A stretch of 64,000 nt of DNA from Bacillus cytotoxicus (GTDB lineage Bacteria > Bacillota > Bacilli > Bacillales > Bacillaceae_G): the NCBI RefSeq assembly GCF_023715645.1, contig NZ_JAMBOP010000003.1:186001-250000 (forward strand), written 5' to 3'. Shown one piece after another: positions 7,896 through 17,301 of the stretch. The notes beneath the pieces were generated by a model that saw only the letters and a list, made by a program, of their open reading frames with translations, was not told the DNA's origin and made no database searches. Position 1 is the stretch's first letter. Every line of letters begins with the position of its first letter. Made by a program: the position numbers and the translations under genes.

Positions 7896-8487
7896 GTTTT
7901 ATACTCCCCTTAAAAATTGGCATAGTTACGTGATTATCATTTTGTATACCTTCTGATTTTAATACTTTAATAACGGTTAAATATAAAATTTTTAAATCTA
8001 AAAGAAAGGTCTGATGCCCAACATACCAAATGTCTAGTTTGAATTTTTCATCCCACGATATACTATTTCTCCCATTCACTTGAGCCCAACCAGTAATTCC
8101 AGGTCTTACATGATGTCGTGCAGCCTGCTCATTAGAATATAAAGGTAAGTATTCCATTAATAATGGCCGTGGTCCTACTAAACTTAAATCTCCTTTCACA
8201 ACATTTATAAGTTGCGGCAACTCATCTACACTATATTTTCTGAGAAATTTTCCAAACGAAGTCAATCTAAGTTCATCAGGTAAAGGTTCACCACTACTAT
8301 CTCTTTCATTGGTCATTGTACGAAATTTGTAAAGATAAAAAGGCTTTCCATGTAAGCCTGGGCGTTGCTGCTTAAATAATATAGGAGATCCTAATTTCAA
8401 TCTAACTAATATTGCCACTACAAGAATAATAGAAGAAAAACACAATAATAACGACAAAGACACGAACAAATCGAAAAGTCTCTTCAT
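7882..8487 (-). CDS. Undecaprenyl-phosphate sugar-1-phosphate transferase (EpsL-like)
   Basis: 201 residues of the bacterial sugar transferase family (PF02397). There is one N-terminal membrane segment (about residues 8-28), then the catalytic region GSPILFKQQRPGLHGKPFYLYKFRTM, SVDELPQLINVVKGDLSLVGPRPLL and HHVRPGITGWAQVNGRN. It primes repeat-unit synthesis by moving a sugar-1-phosphate from a UDP-sugar to undecaprenyl phosphate at the inner face of the membrane. The short length (no N-terminal four-helix region) matches EpsL/PglC types that use a diacetylbacillosamine-like sugar, which fits the EpsC/EpsN-like genes of the operon. Confidence 0.92.
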   Translation of the reverse strand: MKRLFDLFVSLSLLLCFSSIILVVAILVRLKLGSPILFKQQRPGLHGKPFYLYKFRTMTNERDSSGEPLPDELRLTSFGKFLRKYSVDELPQLINVVKGDLSLVGPRPLLMEYLPLYSNEQAARHHVRPGITGWAQVNGRNSISWDEKFKLDIWYVGHQTFLLDLKILYLTVIKVLKSEGIQNDNHVTMPIFKGSIKHGER

Positions 8488-8670
8488 TAATAATCATGCT
8501 CCTAACCAAGATTTTTTACGATTACCTATCAAATATGCGTAAATATCTTCTAAAATTATCATTGAATTAACTGATTTGGAATTTTTACATTTCATACATT
8601 TCCACAAAACCCAAAAAACTATCATTCAATTTCTACTATTTAAATAGGATAAACAACACCAGTAATGATT

Positions 8671-9702
8671 TTACTCTCTATGACCACTTCTTATTTCATA
8701 ACCATTCGGATTATTTAACTGCCATCTCCACGAATCTTCACACATTTCTTCGATTCCTTTTTGAGCAACCCAGCCTAACTCTAATTTGGCCTTTGTTGCA
8801 TCTGCATAAGAAACTGCTACATCGCCAGCACGACGATCTACAATTCTATATGAAATTTTCTTACCAAAGGCTTTTTCAAAAGCAGAAACTATTTCTAATA
8901 CACTATAACCACGACCAGTCCCCAAATTATATGTTTCTATCCCGTTAGAACCTAATACCTTTTCAAGAGCTCTCAAGTGTCCAAACGCAAGATCTACAAC
9001 ATGTATATAATCTCTCACACCAGTGCCATCCTGTGTCGGATAGTCATTACCAAATACCATTAATTCACTTAATTTCCCAACAGCTACTTGTGTAATGTAT
9101 GGAATAAGATTGGTAGGAATCCCCCTTGGATCTTCACCGATTTGTCCACTTTTATGCGCCCCAATAGGATTGAAATATCGTAAAAGAGCAACGCTCCAAT
9201 CATGGTCAGACACATACAAATCACGTAATATTTCTTCGATCATTTGTTTTGTGCGCCCATAAGGATTCGTTGCTCTAAGTAAATTTTTTTCAGATATAGG
9301 TATATTCTCTGATGCTCCGTATACAGTAGCTGAGGAACTAAATACTAGCTTTTTTACATCATATTTTTTCATCACTTCACACAATCTAAGGGTCCCTGTA
9401 ATATTATTTTCGTAATACCAAAGTGGCAAGGAAACTGACTCACCAACTGCCTTTAATCCTGCTAAATGGATAACAGCATCAATCTGATTTCCTGAAAAAA
9501 TATTATATAGTGCCTCCTTATCTAATAAATCTGCATGATAAATTTTAAAACCCTTACCTGTTATTTCACGAACACGTTTTAAAGCTTCTGGCTTGCTATT
9601 TGAAAAATTGTCTACCACAATAATTTCATATCCAGCATTTAACAGCTCCACACATGTATGGGTGCCGATATAACCTGATCCGCCTGTGATTAGAATTCCC
9701 AT
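8671..9702 (-). CDS. galE: UDP-glucose 4-epimerase
   Basis: 343 residues, a short-chain dehydrogenase of the GalE type. It has the NAD-binding GGSGYIGTHTCVELL at the N-terminus, SSSATVYG, the catalytic YGRTK (Tyr-x-x-x-Lys), RYFNPIGAH and the family C-terminal region with RRAGDVAVSYAD. It interconverts UDP-glucose and UDP-galactose (or the GlcNAc forms) and so supplies a precursor for the EPS repeat unit. The ATG at 9702 is preceded by GGGAGGT. It sits downstream of two terminator-like hairpins and a family-A repeat, so it may also have its own promoter. Confidence 0.95.
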   Translation of the reverse strand: MGILITGGSGYIGTHTCVELLNAGYEIIVVDNFSNSKPEALKRVREITGKGFKIYHADLLDKEALYNIFSGNQIDAVIHLAGLKAVGESVSLPLWYYENNITGTLRLCEVMKKYDVKKLVFSSSATVYGASENIPISEKNLLRATNPYGRTKQMIEEILRDLYVSDHDWSVALLRYFNPIGAHKSGQIGEDPRGIPTNLIPYITQVAVGKLSELMVFGNDYPTQDGTGVRDYIHVVDLAFGHLRALEKVLGSNGIETYNLGTGRGYSVLEIVSAFEKAFGKKISYRIVDRRAGDVAVSYADATKAKLELGWVAQKGIEEMCEDSWRWQLNNPNGYEIRSGHRE

Positions 9703-9770
9703 ATATCCTTACCTCCCAAAGCGATTATCATTTTTTGAATTCTCTCTGCTTTATAGGTTCTTGCATTTCA

Positions 9771-9812
9771 TTATAAAAACAGCTCAATTCGCTTGTTGAG
9801 CTGTTTTTATAA
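9771..9812. terminator. Intra-operon bidirectional terminator-like hairpin
   Basis: A 17-bp perfect inverted repeat (TTATAAAAACAGCTCAA and complement) with an 8-nt loop and T-runs on both strands. It lies inside the EPS operon 69 bp upstream of galE. On the minus strand it would terminate EPS transcription unless antitermination occurs. Confidence 0.8.
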
Positions 9813-10002
9813 TGTATTCATTTAAGTGTCCCCTCCTAACCAACCACTTTTTGAAATTCCCATGGATTTGTGTGGCGCCTCTCCTCTCTTGCTCTCTCTT
9901 ACTATATATTGCGTACAATTAGCTTAACGTAACCAGATATAATTCATTTTATTATTACTATCCAATAATTACTCCTAGAACTTTAAGAAACTACATGTAA
10001 AT

Positions 10003-10045
10003 AAAAAAGCTACTATATTTATTAAAAGTACATAGTAGCTTTTTT
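10003..10045. terminator. Second intra-operon terminator-like hairpin
   Basis: AAAAAAGCTACTAT and its exact complement flank a 15-nt loop, with T-runs in both directions. It lies between the beta-helix protein gene and the hairpin at 9771, again within the presumed EPS operon. Confidence 0.8.
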
Positions 10046-10080
10046 CTATTGCTATATTAATATCAAAAATTGAATAAACA

Positions 10081-10272
10081 TATATAAATTCAAATTCAAA
10101 ACCTGACATAAAACCCTTTTCTTTTTAGATGTTCAAGAGCGTCTGGCCATGAACAGAAGCGATCAGTTCTTTTTCTGCCACATACGGTGTTTAAACAAAG
10201 AAAGGAGCAGGTTACTTTTTGCTTGGCATGGCGGCGACTGGTGCGCCCAAAAGCCAAGGTGAAATTATATAT
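10081..10272 (+). repeat. Dispersed repeat family A, copy 3
   Basis: About 190 bp from TATATAAATTCAAATTC to AGGTGAAATTATATA with the usual interior (GTCTGGCCATGAACAGAAG, TTTTTCTGCCACATACG, CTTGGCATGGCGGCGAC). Its right end abuts and contributes to the TAA stop (10272-10274) of the beta-helix protein gene. Confidence 0.88.
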
Positions 10273-12818
10273 TACGCACTTATTAATCCGAATGTTTTGA
10301 ACACTGCTAATACCCCAATTTCCTTCCATGTAATATTATTATCAGTAACCGTACTACCGGAAACCGCCGAAAAGGTAGGCATGGTTGTATTGGACGTACC
10401 GGTATTTAATGCTTCATATACATGATTACTAAAATTAATTCTACTTCCTTTCGGATAATTTTTAGATGCTATCCATGATTGATCATTTGCATATCCTTCT
10501 ATAATACAAATCCAGCCAACAAATCCTCCTGCAGTCGGATTTGAATTTCTCACTTCTTGTCCTGATCTAAAATAACCTAATGTTGGAATGGTTGACATAC
10601 TGTAGTACGGATCTGTTACACCGTTAACAATATTTCCTTGCAAAAATTCTTTCCCTGTAATCATCATTGTTGCATTATTTAACACGTTATTTTTCATTAC
10701 AACTTGAAGAGTACTACTTGCTGTTCTATTATCAATTCCAATTTGGATTAAATTTGAAGCAGTTACATTGTTATTTTGAATTACTGCTTGTTTGCCTGCA
10801 AATGCTGCATCTAAAATAATAATGGCCCTTTGAAGAGTATCATTTGTAATTTTTATAACATTTCCACTTAACAATATATCATCAGATACATTTTGAATAT
10901 TTAAGACTGTTCCATTTTGTTTTTCAATATAACAATTTATCATCCTGAATGCTTTGAAATTGTTTACTGTAAGTAACGTATTGTTTATATCCGTGCTAAT
11001 GATCTTACAAGCTCTTAATTCCAACGCACTTACTGTACTTGATTGTGTACCCAAAAGCAGAATATCTTTAAAGAAACAATTTGTATACGTTCCGGCAAAT
11101 AAAGTTGGATTTTTTACATTTTTAAATATTGTATTTTCAAAAATCCAACCTGGTTTAAATGTTCCTGCTGTTGAATAATTGAAATATAATACATCTTGTC
11201 CTTCAAACACGCAGTTTGATAACGTTTGCGGCTCATTTTTCACCTCTAGAGTCCACTGATACAATGATGACAAGGAGTTTAGTTTATCTGCATCATTTAA
11301 AAAACGACAAGAATCAACTTTAACTACATAAGCAAAAGACGTATCAATAATCATTTTACTATTACAAAAAACATTATCAAATATATTAATAGACTTGTTT
11401 GCATATGCACCTTGAGCGTTTATTTGTGCTCCATACACATAATTGTTAGAGAAAATAACATCTCCTGATAAAGAGACCTTTGTTAGTCGGATATTATTCC
11501 CTATTACAATTACTCTATCTGCGCCACCATTAATAGTTATCCCAACATAAGCATTTGAAATAGTATTCATGATAGAATTGTTTACTATATAAATAAATTT
11601 CCCATTTACAACGATAATGTTATATTTTTGATTGTCATGAAAATTATTTCTTTCAATATAGATATATTGGTTTAAATCATATCCATCTTCAACATCAATT
11701 CCACTTTGCGGATCAGTGCCTGCAATGTGATGAATGTCATTATCCCGTATATACACATTCTTTGCACCACTTACACTAATCCCTTGTCTACGACAATTGT
11801 GTAAATTGCATTTCTCAATATACGTATATTGAGAAAAAGAAGGGACTCGAACATTTATTAAACAATTTGCAGGAACAGGAACAGTACTTTGATGCAGAAC
11901 GATTTTAGCATAGCTTGCTCCATTAGGAACTTCGACTTCATCAAAAAATTGCACATTAGTTTTAGCGGATATAAATTCGTTACTTGAATTATAAAAAATA
12001 ACATCATAATAATCACATGTAATGTCAGAACCTAATCCGCCATATCCATTCCCATATAGACCGAAATAGCCATACTTTACAATAGCAGCTTGCTTCATAT
12101 CAATTTGTAATGTAGAACGTATATTTGTCGTACTACTTACTAATGAACCGTCTGTTACACTGATTGAACCTTGTTCAAATGAACTAGCTAATGATGTTGG
12201 AAAAGGTAAAATTTGACCAAAGGTGCTGTTAAGTGTAATTGCGTCTCCTGTACAATCCAAAATATCTAGGTTATCTAATAATACAAATCTTGTATTATTC
12301 CCTCCATCTGCACCCGGAGTAAAACTCCCCAATTCAATTCCATATCCTCCCTCATGTGTTCCTCCACTAGAGTAATCATGTGTATCTTTATCTCCCTGGA
12401 TAACGCCATTTGTAATCCTAGAGTACACTTGATTGTTACGGAAACTCACAATCGCATATCCCGTCAAATTGTTTGTTTCCATTTTTAAAGTTGCACCATT
12501 CAAATTGATCGTTAGATAGCTTTGTGGTTCAATCGGGGTATTTTTATCAATCAAGTATGTTCCTTTTGGTAATACAACTTCTGTATATCCTTGTTGAGAC
12601 GCCCAAACGAAAGCATTATTAATACCTTGAGAAGTGTTTACAGCATCAGTTCCGTCATTTTTAACATTCCATCTATTTAATTCCAGTACATACGTGCTTG
12701 AATTACTTGTATCTTTTGGAACCCATTTTGACTTAGTACTATCATAAGTCAAAACATCATTATTAGAAGGCATCTTTGTTGTTAAATCTACGTCACTAAG
12801 ATCTCCAAGACTAGCCAC
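10272..12818 (-). CDS. Large right-handed beta-helix (tail-spike/pectate-lyase-like) protein
   Basis: 848 residues. The N-terminus (LGDLSDVDLTTKMPSNNDVL, then TYDSTKSKWVPK) resembles the adaptor/stem repeat found in phage and other surface fibre proteins. Residues about 45-110 match the start of pectate-lyase_3 beta-helices (WNVKNDGTDAVNTSQGINNA, VVLPKGTYLIDK). The middle is a long run of Asn/Ile-rich coils (IERNNFHDNQKYNIIVVNG) typical of a parallel beta-helix. The C-terminus (about 765-825) resembles a small carbohydrate-binding module (SWIASKNYPKGSRINF, HVYEALNTGTS). No signal peptide or membrane segment is visible. Start GTG at 12818 with AAGAGGTG upstream. It could be an EPS-modifying lyase or hydrolase, or a surface fibre; the function is not proven. 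Confidence 0.75.
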   Translation of the reverse strand: MASLGDLSDVDLTTKMPSNNDVLTYDSTKSKWVPKDTSNSSTYVLELNRWNVKNDGTDAVNTSQGINNAFVWASQQGYTEVVLPKGTYLIDKNTPIEPQSYLTINLNGATLKMETNNLTGYAIVSFRNNQVYSRITNGVIQGDKDTHDYSSGGTHEGGYGIELGSFTPGADGGNNTRFVLLDNLDILDCTGDAITLNSTFGQILPFPTSLASSFEQGSISVTDGSLVSSTTNIRSTLQIDMKQAAIVKYGYFGLYGNGYGGLGSDITCDYYDVIFYNSSNEFISAKTNVQFFDEVEVPNGASYAKIVLHQSTVPVPANCLINVRVPSFSQYTYIEKCNLHNCRRQGISVSGAKNVYIRDNDIHHIAGTDPQSGIDVEDGYDLNQYIYIERNNFHDNQKYNIIVVNGKFIYIVNNSIMNTISNAYVGITINGGADRVIVIGNNIRLTKVSLSGDVIFSNNYVYGAQINAQGAYANKSINIFDNVFCNSKMIIDTSFAYVVKVDSCRFLNDADKLNSLSSLYQWTLEVKNEPQTLSNCVFEGQDVLYFNYSTAGTFKPGWIFENTIFKNVKNPTLFAGTYTNCFFKDILLLGTQSSTVSALELRACKIISTDINNTLLTVNNFKAFRMINCYIEKQNGTVLNIQNVSDDILLSGNVIKITNDTLQRAIIILDAAFAGKQAVIQNNNVTASNLIQIGIDNRTASSTLQVVMKNNVLNNATMMITGKEFLQGNIVNGVTDPYYSMSTIPTLGYFRSGQEVRNSNPTAGGFVGWICIIEGYANDQSWIASKNYPKGSRINFSNHVYEALNTGTSNTTMPTFSAVSGSTVTDNNITWKEIGVLAVFKTFGLISA

Positions 12819-13127
12819 ATCAATTTACACCTCTTTCTTAGTTTTCTATATATTATGTTTAGTGAGGTGAATTGATTGGATATTAATATAGTTAAAACTA
12901 CCTTTTTGTAAGAAAACAACACTACACAATTTACCATTTAGAAAATAGCTTAAAGGCCCCTATACAAACATAATATAGCTCTTTTTTCTTTACTAAAGGG
13001 GCATTCCCTCTTTTCCTACTATCCGTTTTTTGTGCACACAGGTAGTAAATGACACAGCCATGTTAATGGCCTCATCGATATAAACTCTACCTATCGACAT
13101 TATATCTGTGACTATTAAAAGATTTTT
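12819..13127. other. Intergenic gap, nothing recognised
   Basis: 309 bp between the beta-helix gene and the flippase gene. I see no ORF, repeat-family copy or convincing terminator, only AT-rich sequence apart from the beta-helix gene's ribosome-binding site at its left edge. Confidence 0.5.
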
Positions 13128-14687
13128 TCACAAATAATTGTTATTAGAAGCTTTGTGAACTGATAACTTAGATGTTATTTTTTTCATTAATAACTTTACT
13201 ACATTTTGCAAATATTTAAATTCCTCAGATTTTCTAAATAGCATAAAAAAAATAATATTTGGAATTACAAGACACAAAATTCCGCGTATTACCATGTTTA
13301 TGAGTATATGAGTATTGAAGATACCACCAAGAATATCCGTTATTAATATAGAAGCAAAAACTAGTAATACAAACAAACTATATCTAACAAAATATAGTTT
13401 TACCGACTTTTTGAAAACAAATTTATATACAACATAAGGATCGTACCAGAAATAAGTGCACAGCCTGCTAATGACGGTGCCAAAAAATACACCTGCAATT
13501 CCTATTTGTTTCGCAAGAATTATTGAAGCTACAATATTTATAACTGCCGCTATAATAGGTCTATATTTTCCTTTTCTAAATAAACCAGTTGTTTCTCTAA
13601 AAGTTGTAGAAGTATTTTGCATTCCAGCAGTAAAAAAATTTAGTATTATTGAAAATATTATCCACTTATTAAACACATAATGCTCACCTAACCATAAAGT
13701 TATAAATGGATTTATTAAATTCCAAAGACAAACAGTACAGAATCCATATATCCAAAAATTCAAAAAATTCAACGTTCGGAAGATAAAATACTTTTTTTCT
13801 TCATTTTCTTTTACATTTAAATTTCCAACACTAGCAGTAATCGAATAAAACAAATAACCCAACGAAGTATTTAGTGTATTTAAAATCAATAGATAATTCG
13901 AATAAATACCAACCCAAGTAATCCCAATAAATTTAGCAATAACAATATTATCAGTTCCATTAATTACTACACCACTAATTTTGTATAACAATAGAGCATA
14001 CAAATTTTCAAAGAAAAGTTTTCTGTCTTCTTTAGATAATTTCGCTTTATTTTCCCCTTGTAGATACGGGTAGAGTTTATTTGCTTTATTTGCGATATAT
14101 ACATTTTCAATTATCCTTAATGCTAGTTGAGCTATTAATACTACAATATAATTTCCTATAATTATTAATAAAATGATTTGTAAAAAGTGGGATATTATGG
14201 TGAATACACTGTGTATTTTAGAAATAATATGATTACGCTGATCAGCGATAATAATCGATTGTTTATATACAAAATAATATGATGAAACTGAACTTAATAA
14301 AAACAGTACATAGATTATGTTAATATTATTTATCTTAGTCTCGCCATTCATTAAATGAGGAAGGAATGGTAATAACGATAATCCAATTAATAAAACGATT
14401 AATCCGATGAATCTATATGCTTTTTGATACAGATTCATTAATGCTTGTATTTTATAACTATCATTCTCAGCTAAAGGTCTATACAAACTATAAATTATAG
14501 CAGTATCAAAACCTAAATTAGCCAGTGACAACATCATTAATATACTTGTAAATAGTCCATCTACGCCAAGATAATCTATACCTAGTGTATAAATAAAAAC
14601 GGTTCTAACAATGAATCCCATACCAATACTAATGATTTGCCCTGACAAACCGAATAACATATTCTTTAAAGAATTTTGTATTCTCAT
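13128..14687 (-). CDS. Wzx-type polysaccharide flippase
   Basis: 519 residues, almost entirely hydrophobic, with about 12-14 predicted membrane segments and the family N-terminus MRIQNSLKNMLFGLSGQIIS followed by FIYTLGIDYLGVDGLFTSIL. It belongs to the polysaccharide biosynthesis/MATE-like exporters (PF01943 type) that flip undecaprenyl-linked repeat units across the cytoplasmic membrane. Start ATG at 14687. Together with the EpsG-like polymerase and the EpsA/B-like pair it marks the operon as a Wzx/Wzy-dependent EPS pathway. Base composition is lower in GC than the core genes, as for most of this operon. Confidence 0.88.
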   Translation of the reverse strand: MRIQNSLKNMLFGLSGQIISIGMGFIVRTVFIYTLGIDYLGVDGLFTSILMMLSLANLGFDTAIIYSLYRPLAENDSYKIQALMNLYQKAYRFIGLIVLLIGLSLLPFLPHLMNGETKINNINIIYVLFLLSSVSSYYFVYKQSIIIADQRNHIISKIHSVFTIISHFLQIILLIIIGNYIVVLIAQLALRIIENVYIANKANKLYPYLQGENKAKLSKEDRKLFFENLYALLLYKISGVVINGTDNIVIAKFIGITWVGIYSNYLLILNTLNTSLGYLFYSITASVGNLNVKENEEKKYFIFRTLNFLNFWIYGFCTVCLWNLINPFITLWLGEHYVFNKWIIFSIILNFFTAGMQNTSTTFRETTGLFRKGKYRPIIAAVINIVASIILAKQIGIAGVFFGTVISRLCTYFWYDPYVVYKFVFKKSVKLYFVRYSLFVLLVFASILITDILGGIFNTHILINMVIRGILCLVIPNIIFFMLFRKSEEFKYLQNVVKLLMKKITSKLSVHKASNNNYL

Positions 14688-14704
14688 AATAATACCTTCT
14701 AATT

Positions 14705-15973
14705 CTAATTGTTTTGTGCAAGTATTCTACTTAATTTAGTACTAATCTTTCGCTTCAAAATAGGAAAGAACTTTGTTACTCTATATTTTAGTAATGCTTT
14801 TCTTCGCTGTGTTTTGAAATCATAATCTAAAAACCAATCTAGCAAATCCTTATATAATACGTTACTGTAATTTTCCTTCATCCGAATTTGAATTATATTC
14901 CAATAAATAATAATGAATGTATTGGTGAAAAACTTCACCTCATTATTCAAAGCAGTTTTAACGTACTTAGAAAGATCATTCGGAATATTAAAGCCATAGT
15001 CCCGAGGATCTTGTCCTTCAGCAATAATTCCCATAATAGTTCTTAAACATTTTTCACATTTACAGCAATTTTCTTCATTTTTAAAACATACTCTGATATT
15101 AACCGATTCCTTAATAGCCGAATAATGATCAACAACTACCTTAACCTTATCTTGTCTGTTGAGTTCATATCCATCGTGAAAAACTTCACCTGATGCATAC
15201 CTTATTTCATTGTCCACTGTTGGGTCAGACGCGCAAGTAACTTCATATAAAGGAGAATTAGAGCTTGCAATGTATATGCATTTTATCTTAAGCTTGAAAG
15301 CTATAGGAATTGCTGCAGATATTATCGCTAAACCATGGTGTAATCCATGCCACCACGTATCTTCCAACTTCTCTCTGAAATCACGATCAATATTCCCTGC
15401 AATTATAAACGTACCAAAATTAGATTGTATAAGAATATTGTCTAATCCGTGACCTTTTGCGAAATTTATAGCATTTTCTTTATCTGCCTCCCACACATCA
15501 CTACTCTCTATATCATCTTCATGCCATCCATATTCAGTAATTAATAACGGTTTTTTATCCTTTATTCTTATAAATGTAGTAAGTGCATCAAGACCTCCAC
15601 TAAATAATGATGCTGCTTCAAGTTCAGGAGTATAAGTATTTTCAATAATGTTATCTACAACAATGGAACCTTTAAATTCGACATTAGGAAACATATTTTG
15701 ATATGCATTCTTTATATTGTTTAGACATACATAAAAAGTTTTATCTAATTCATTTATCAATATTGTTGAATCAGTAATCCACATGAGAGGAATTACATTT
15801 GAAACAAACGGGATAGTTAAAATACTATTTGGAATATCAGATAAATCATGGTTGTATTCAAGAAACATATGATTAGTTGCCTTAAAATATTTTTGTAAGT
15901 CCCCCTTAATACTAAAAAAGTAGTCAACCCTGTTATTTTTTGCAACAATTTTATCAAGAGTTATACTATTCAT
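14705..15973 (-). CDS. PP-loop (QueC/adenylation-type) protein with zinc-binding CxxC motif
   Basis: 422 residues. Residues about 122-134 read SLFSGGLDALTTF, an ATP-pyrophosphatase P-loop (SGGxDS class, with Ala in place of the usual Ser). Near residue 320 is CCKCEKCLRT, a Cys cluster like the zinc site at the C-terminus of QueC-type enzymes. Such enzymes adenylate a carboxylate or amide oxygen and replace it with nitrogen or sulfur. The first ~110 residues are not recognised. Start ATG at 15973 with a strong GGAGG. It lies between the pyruvyl transferase and the flippase, so a role in modifying the EPS sugar or a precursor is possible; the substrate is unknown. Confidence 0.7.
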   Translation of the reverse strand: MNSITLDKIVAKNNRVDYFFSIKGDLQKYFKATNHMFLEYNHDLSDIPNSILTIPFVSNVIPLMWITDSTILINELDKTFYVCLNNIKNAYQNMFPNVEFKGSIVVDNIIENTYTPELEAASLFSGGLDALTTFIRIKDKKPLLITEYGWHEDDIESSDVWEADKENAINFAKGHGLDNILIQSNFGTFIIAGNIDRDFREKLEDTWWHGLHHGLAIISAAIPIAFKLKIKCIYIASSNSPLYEVTCASDPTVDNEIRYASGEVFHDGYELNRQDKVKVVVDHYSAIKESVNIRVCFKNEENCCKCEKCLRTIMGIIAEGQDPRDYGFNIPNDLSKYVKTALNNEVKFFTNTFIIIYWNIIQIRMKENYSNVLYKDLLDWFLDYDFKTQRRKALLKYRVTKFFPILKRKISTKLSRILAQNN

Positions 15974-16016
15974 TTTAGCCTCCTATTACATCTCCTCTTT
16001 TATCCTGCATTAACGT

Positions 16017-16051
16017 GCAGTAATACCCCCACTGATTAAAGTTTCACTTTA
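16017..16051 (-). repeat. Internally deleted remnant of repeat family C
   Basis: GCAGTAATACCCCC joined to ACTGATTAAAGTTTCACTT. These are the two ends of family C (as at 37209-37486) fused with the ~240-bp middle missing. It sits between the PP-loop and pyruvyl transferase genes. Confidence 0.7.
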
Positions 16052-16065
16052 TTACAAAAGATTTG

Positions 16066-17034
16066 TTAATTAGCGAATTGATTTAACCATTGATTCACCA
16101 CATCAAAATCCACCTTAACATCTGTTATAATTTCTGAGTTAATCATTTTTTCAAGATTATCAAAATCGGCCCTATCGATTAAATTTAGGTTGTATGTCTC
16201 ACCCATGCCCTTGGCTCTTTCATCTATGGAGATAATTATTGTACGTTTTTTGTGTCTCATTGCAAATATTCCCCCGTGTAATCGTGTTCCAATATAATCA
16301 ATGTCTGTATTAAGCACTTTTTTGTACGCCTCTATAGTAGGTGAAACAACTTTTATATTTTTTGTATTACTTAAATTTTCAAAATATAAAAAATCACTCG
16401 CATCCTGTATCCAAAAATAAATATTCTTATAATTTTTGTTCAATACATCAATTAACAATTGATCTTTTACTAGATCTTTTGAATGATGAGTAAGTGTAAA
16501 AATAACAGAATCTGATTTTTGAGTTGGAATCCCTTTACAGAATTCAGGTGTAAGAGACCACAATGTTGCACAGCCTGTATTTAAGGCCTTAAATCCCATT
16601 TCTTCTAAAAATTTTTTTGTTCTCTCGTCTCTAACACTATGTATATATTCATATGACAAAACCTTTTTATATAACATTTTTGTATATGCGTTTATCTTAT
16701 TACCTTTCCCCGCACCAACACCAACTAGAATACTACCTTTCAAAGGACCACAATTAAACATATTAATATTCCATTGTGGAAAATGAGTCAGCATGTCCAT
16801 TGTTAGTAAATTTGAACCACCTACAAATTTATATTTAGCATCACTATAAATCTTTACCCTATGTGAGCCTCTTGCTACTTGATACCAATGAAACGGTGAA
16901 ACATGAGTCGGCAATGTTAAAACGTATGCATTTTTAGTTATATCAGACAGCTGATACCTTACACACTTCATTATTATGTCATCTCCCTTGTTAAGGGAAC
17001 CTACGGACGTATCTAACACTAAAACATTATCCAT
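16066..17034 (-). CDS. Polysaccharide pyruvyl transferase family protein
   Basis: 322 residues matching PF04230-type enzymes. The N-terminus is VLVLDTSVGSLNKGDDIIMKC (G-x-x-N-x-G-D/D-x-x), with FVGGSNLL in the middle, SVRDERTKKFLEEMGFKALNTGCAT, and the C-terminal donor-binding segment DYIGTRLHGGIFAM. These enzymes transfer pyruvate from phosphoenolpyruvate to a sugar, forming an acidic ketal. In B. subtilis EpsI and EpsO are homologues. A pyruvyl group would give the EPS negative charge. Start ATG at 17034, GGAGG 11 nt upstream. Confidence 0.87.
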   Translation of the reverse strand: MDNVLVLDTSVGSLNKGDDIIMKCVRYQLSDITKNAYVLTLPTHVSPFHWYQVARGSHRVKIYSDAKYKFVGGSNLLTMDMLTHFPQWNINMFNCGPLKGSILVGVGAGKGNKINAYTKMLYKKVLSYEYIHSVRDERTKKFLEEMGFKALNTGCATLWSLTPEFCKGIPTQKSDSVIFTLTHHSKDLVKDQLLIDVLNKNYKNIYFWIQDASDFLYFENLSNTKNIKVVSPTIEAYKKVLNTDIDYIGTRLHGGIFAMRHKKRTIIISIDERAKGMGETYNLNLIDRADFDNLEKMINSEIITDVKVDFDVVNQWLNQFAN

Positions 17035-17098
17035 AAAAATAATACCTCCAAGTATATTTTATGAAACAATAAAGATTTATTAGTTTTATGAATTAACT

Positions 17099-17300
17099 TA
17101 TATAAATCCAAATTTAAAAACTGACATAAACCCCTTTTCTTTTTAAGTGGGCAAGAGCGTCTGTCCATGCATAGAAACGGTCAGGGCCTTTTTCTTCCAC
17201 ATGAGATGTTCAAACAAAGAGAGGAAGAAAGTAGCATGTCACTTTTTGCTTGGCATGGCGGCGACTTGTGTGTTGATTAGTCAAATTGCATTTATATATT
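17099..17300 (+). repeat. Dispersed repeat family A, copy 4
   Basis: TATATAAATCCAAATTTAA at the left, GTCAAATTGCATTTATATA at the right, with interior words GTCTGTCCATGCATAGAAAC, GGTCAGGGCCTTTTTC and GGCATGGCGGCGACTTG. It lies immediately beyond the stop codon of the glycosyltransferase gene at 17302. Confidence 0.88.
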
Positions 17301-17301
17301 A

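Noticed and set aside
10096-10329. ORF of 77 codons on the minus strand
   Set aside because: It lies almost entirely in a family-A repeat. Similar spurious frames occur in other copies (for example 835-1044 and 28185-28385).
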